Source: JAFGFG01 sp964442905 (GTDB taxonomy: Archaea; Aenigmatarchaeota; Aenigmatarchaeia; QMZP01; JAFGSV01). Taken from it: a DNA stretch of 7,620 bases. Every line of letters starts with the position of its first letter. Position 1 is the stretch's first letter. Location of the stretch: assembly GCA_964442905.1 (NCBI GenBank), contig CAYUBD010000045.1, positions 1 through 7,620 of the forward strand, read 5' to 3'. A model generated the notes under the pieces. The model was not told the DNA's origin. It saw only the letters and a list, made by a program, of their open reading frames with translations, and ran no database searches. The position numbers and the translations under genes are program-made. Positions 6,730 to 7,620 of the stretch are shown one piece after another.

Positions 6730-7563
6730 CTTGGCGGTCTGCAGGAAGCTGCCGTTGACGGTGAGCTCCTTTGTCGGCGTCGACGTCCCTATGCCGACGT
6801 ATCCCAGAGATGCGTCCACGAAGAACCCTGACGTCCCGAGCGTTAGGTTGCCTATGGAGAAGATGTTCCCGGTGCTGTACATCGTTATCCCACTGGGGTA
6901 GCCTCCCGAGCCGACCATGAGGGCGTCGGAGACAGTGAGGTTGCCGCTCACGGTCTGCATCTCAGTGGACGTGTTAAGGAAGTATGAAGGGGAGTTGGAG
7001 CCCAGGTACTCGGAGCGGTTGCTCCTGAACGCTGTGCCGACATCAGTAAGGTTGAGCCTGGGTATCATCTCGGGATCGTCCTCCACGTATATTCCCAGGT
7101 AGTAGTCCTGGTCGAACGGCAGGTCTATGCCGGTCAGCGTGGCCGTGTATATGCCGTTGGTGTCCACGTACATGTCAGTGAAGTTCTGCTGGAAGAGCGG
7201 CGTCCCTCCCGTGGCCGCGCTGTATATGTTGAACGAGAAGTTGTAGTTGCCGGTGAGCACGGTGTTGCTGCTGTCCCTGAGCTGGCCCTGCACGGTCATC
7301 CTGTCGAACGACGCTGCGCCAGCCATCGCCGAGAAGAGTGCAAGTGTCAGGAAGAACACGACGAATATGGACGAGAGCTTCATGCCCGTCTTCAGCGAGA
7401 ACTTCTGTATCCTCCGGAAGATGGAAAGCATTCCCTTGCCCTTGCCGCCGCTGCCCCTTCCGACGTAGATGTTTTTCACGTTGCCGTCCTTGTCACGTAT
7501 ACTCCTGTATAAGTAGGGCCCGTAAACCTTCCCGTTTTTCTCTATATACCTCTCGTAAGCCAT
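6185..7563 (-). CDS. Giant surface protein, N-terminal part: cytoplasmic motif, TM anchor, beta-sandwich-like domain, propeller repeats (3' side cut by gap)
   Basis: From the ATG at 7563 there are 459 codons plus two bases before the gap. Joined at zero gap length to the 3' part, the protein would be about 1358 residues, plus 46 for each missing repeat. Residues 1-37 carry a Tyr-rich motif (GKVYGPYLYR, then RDKDGNVKNIYVGRG). A basic stretch (49-62) precedes a membrane segment at 63-85 (IFVVFFLTLALFSAMAGAAS) that could be an anchor or a late signal peptide. Residues 86-205 resemble the N-terminal domain of many VGIGT proteins (VQGQLRDSSNTVLTGNYNFS, FNIYSAATGGTPLF, YYLGIYVEDDPEMIPRLNLT, then AFRS). 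One VGIGTSTP core (256-263) precedes the propeller units, which begin near residue 279. Internal Mets at 45 and 61 could give ordinary signal peptides, but the N-terminal motif supports the first ATG. Confidence 0.88.
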
Positions 7564-7585
7564 AGAAACCCGCGCACGATTTAAC

Positions 7586-7599
7586 CGTTAATTAAGTAT
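7586..7599 (-). promoter_or_regulatory. Candidate TATA box for the giant surface protein gene
   Basis: The minus strand reads ATACTTAATTAACG with its centre about 30 nt before the ATG at 7563. That predicts a transcript start only a few bases before the start codon, so a nearly leaderless mRNA. A second weaker element (GGTTAAAT, 7579-7586) is closer. No Shine-Dalgarno-like sequence lies in the GCGCGGGTTTCT just before the start. The window ends at 7620, so further upstream elements are not visible. Confidence 0.4.
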
Positions 7600-7620
7600 T
7601 GTTCCCGAAAGGATAAAAAT

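Overview
The window looks archaeal, probably from a DPANN-type genome recovered by metagenomics. Three things point this way. Codon use leans on AGG/AGA for Arg and ATA for Ile. AT-rich TATA-like boxes (TTTTTAA type) lie close upstream of starts that mostly lack a strong Shine-Dalgarno. The largest protein opens with a short cytoplasmic motif (KVYGPYLYR...NIYVGRG) that I associate with membrane and surface proteins of small-genome archaea. The lineage is inferred; no rRNA or marker gene is present. All genes are on the minus strand, so they read from high to low coordinates.

Layout in the direction of transcription: (a) 7563 to 3387, one very large exported or membrane-anchored surface protein. 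It is interrupted in the assembly by a 100-N gap (6085-6184), and its two halves are listed separately. It joins a TM anchor, a beta-sandwich-like domain, an array of 46-residue LVIVD-type propeller repeats and a long stalk of VGIGTxxP repeats. Part of the stalk is strikingly AT-rich and looks like an exchanged cassette. (b) 3298 to 2827, an overlapping hicB-hicA type II toxin-antitoxin pair. (c) 2797 to 2726, a stub encoding only the last ~20 residues of a second copy of the surface protein's C-terminus, a gene remnant outside any intact ORF. (d) 2701 to 641, a membrane-anchored alkaline-phosphatase-superfamily phosphodiesterase/phosphohydrolase with all expected metal ligands. (e) 641 to 1, a CysD/PAPS-reductase-family PP-loop protein, overlapping (d) by one base (TGATG) and running off the window edge.

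How they may work together: (d) and (e) appear translationally coupled and probably act in nucleotide or sulfate-ester metabolism, possibly in modifying surface polymers. The surface protein carries many N-glycosylation sequons, so it could be a client, but that link is speculative. The stub, the internal duplications, the composition mosaic and the toxin-antitoxin pair suggest a recombining accessory locus in which paralogous surface genes are copied, swapped and deleted.

I found no tRNA, rRNA, CRISPR array, transposase or integrase. Apart from the N gap, no stretch over 300 bases lacks a gene; the longest true intergenic stretch is the 125 bases at 2702-2826.
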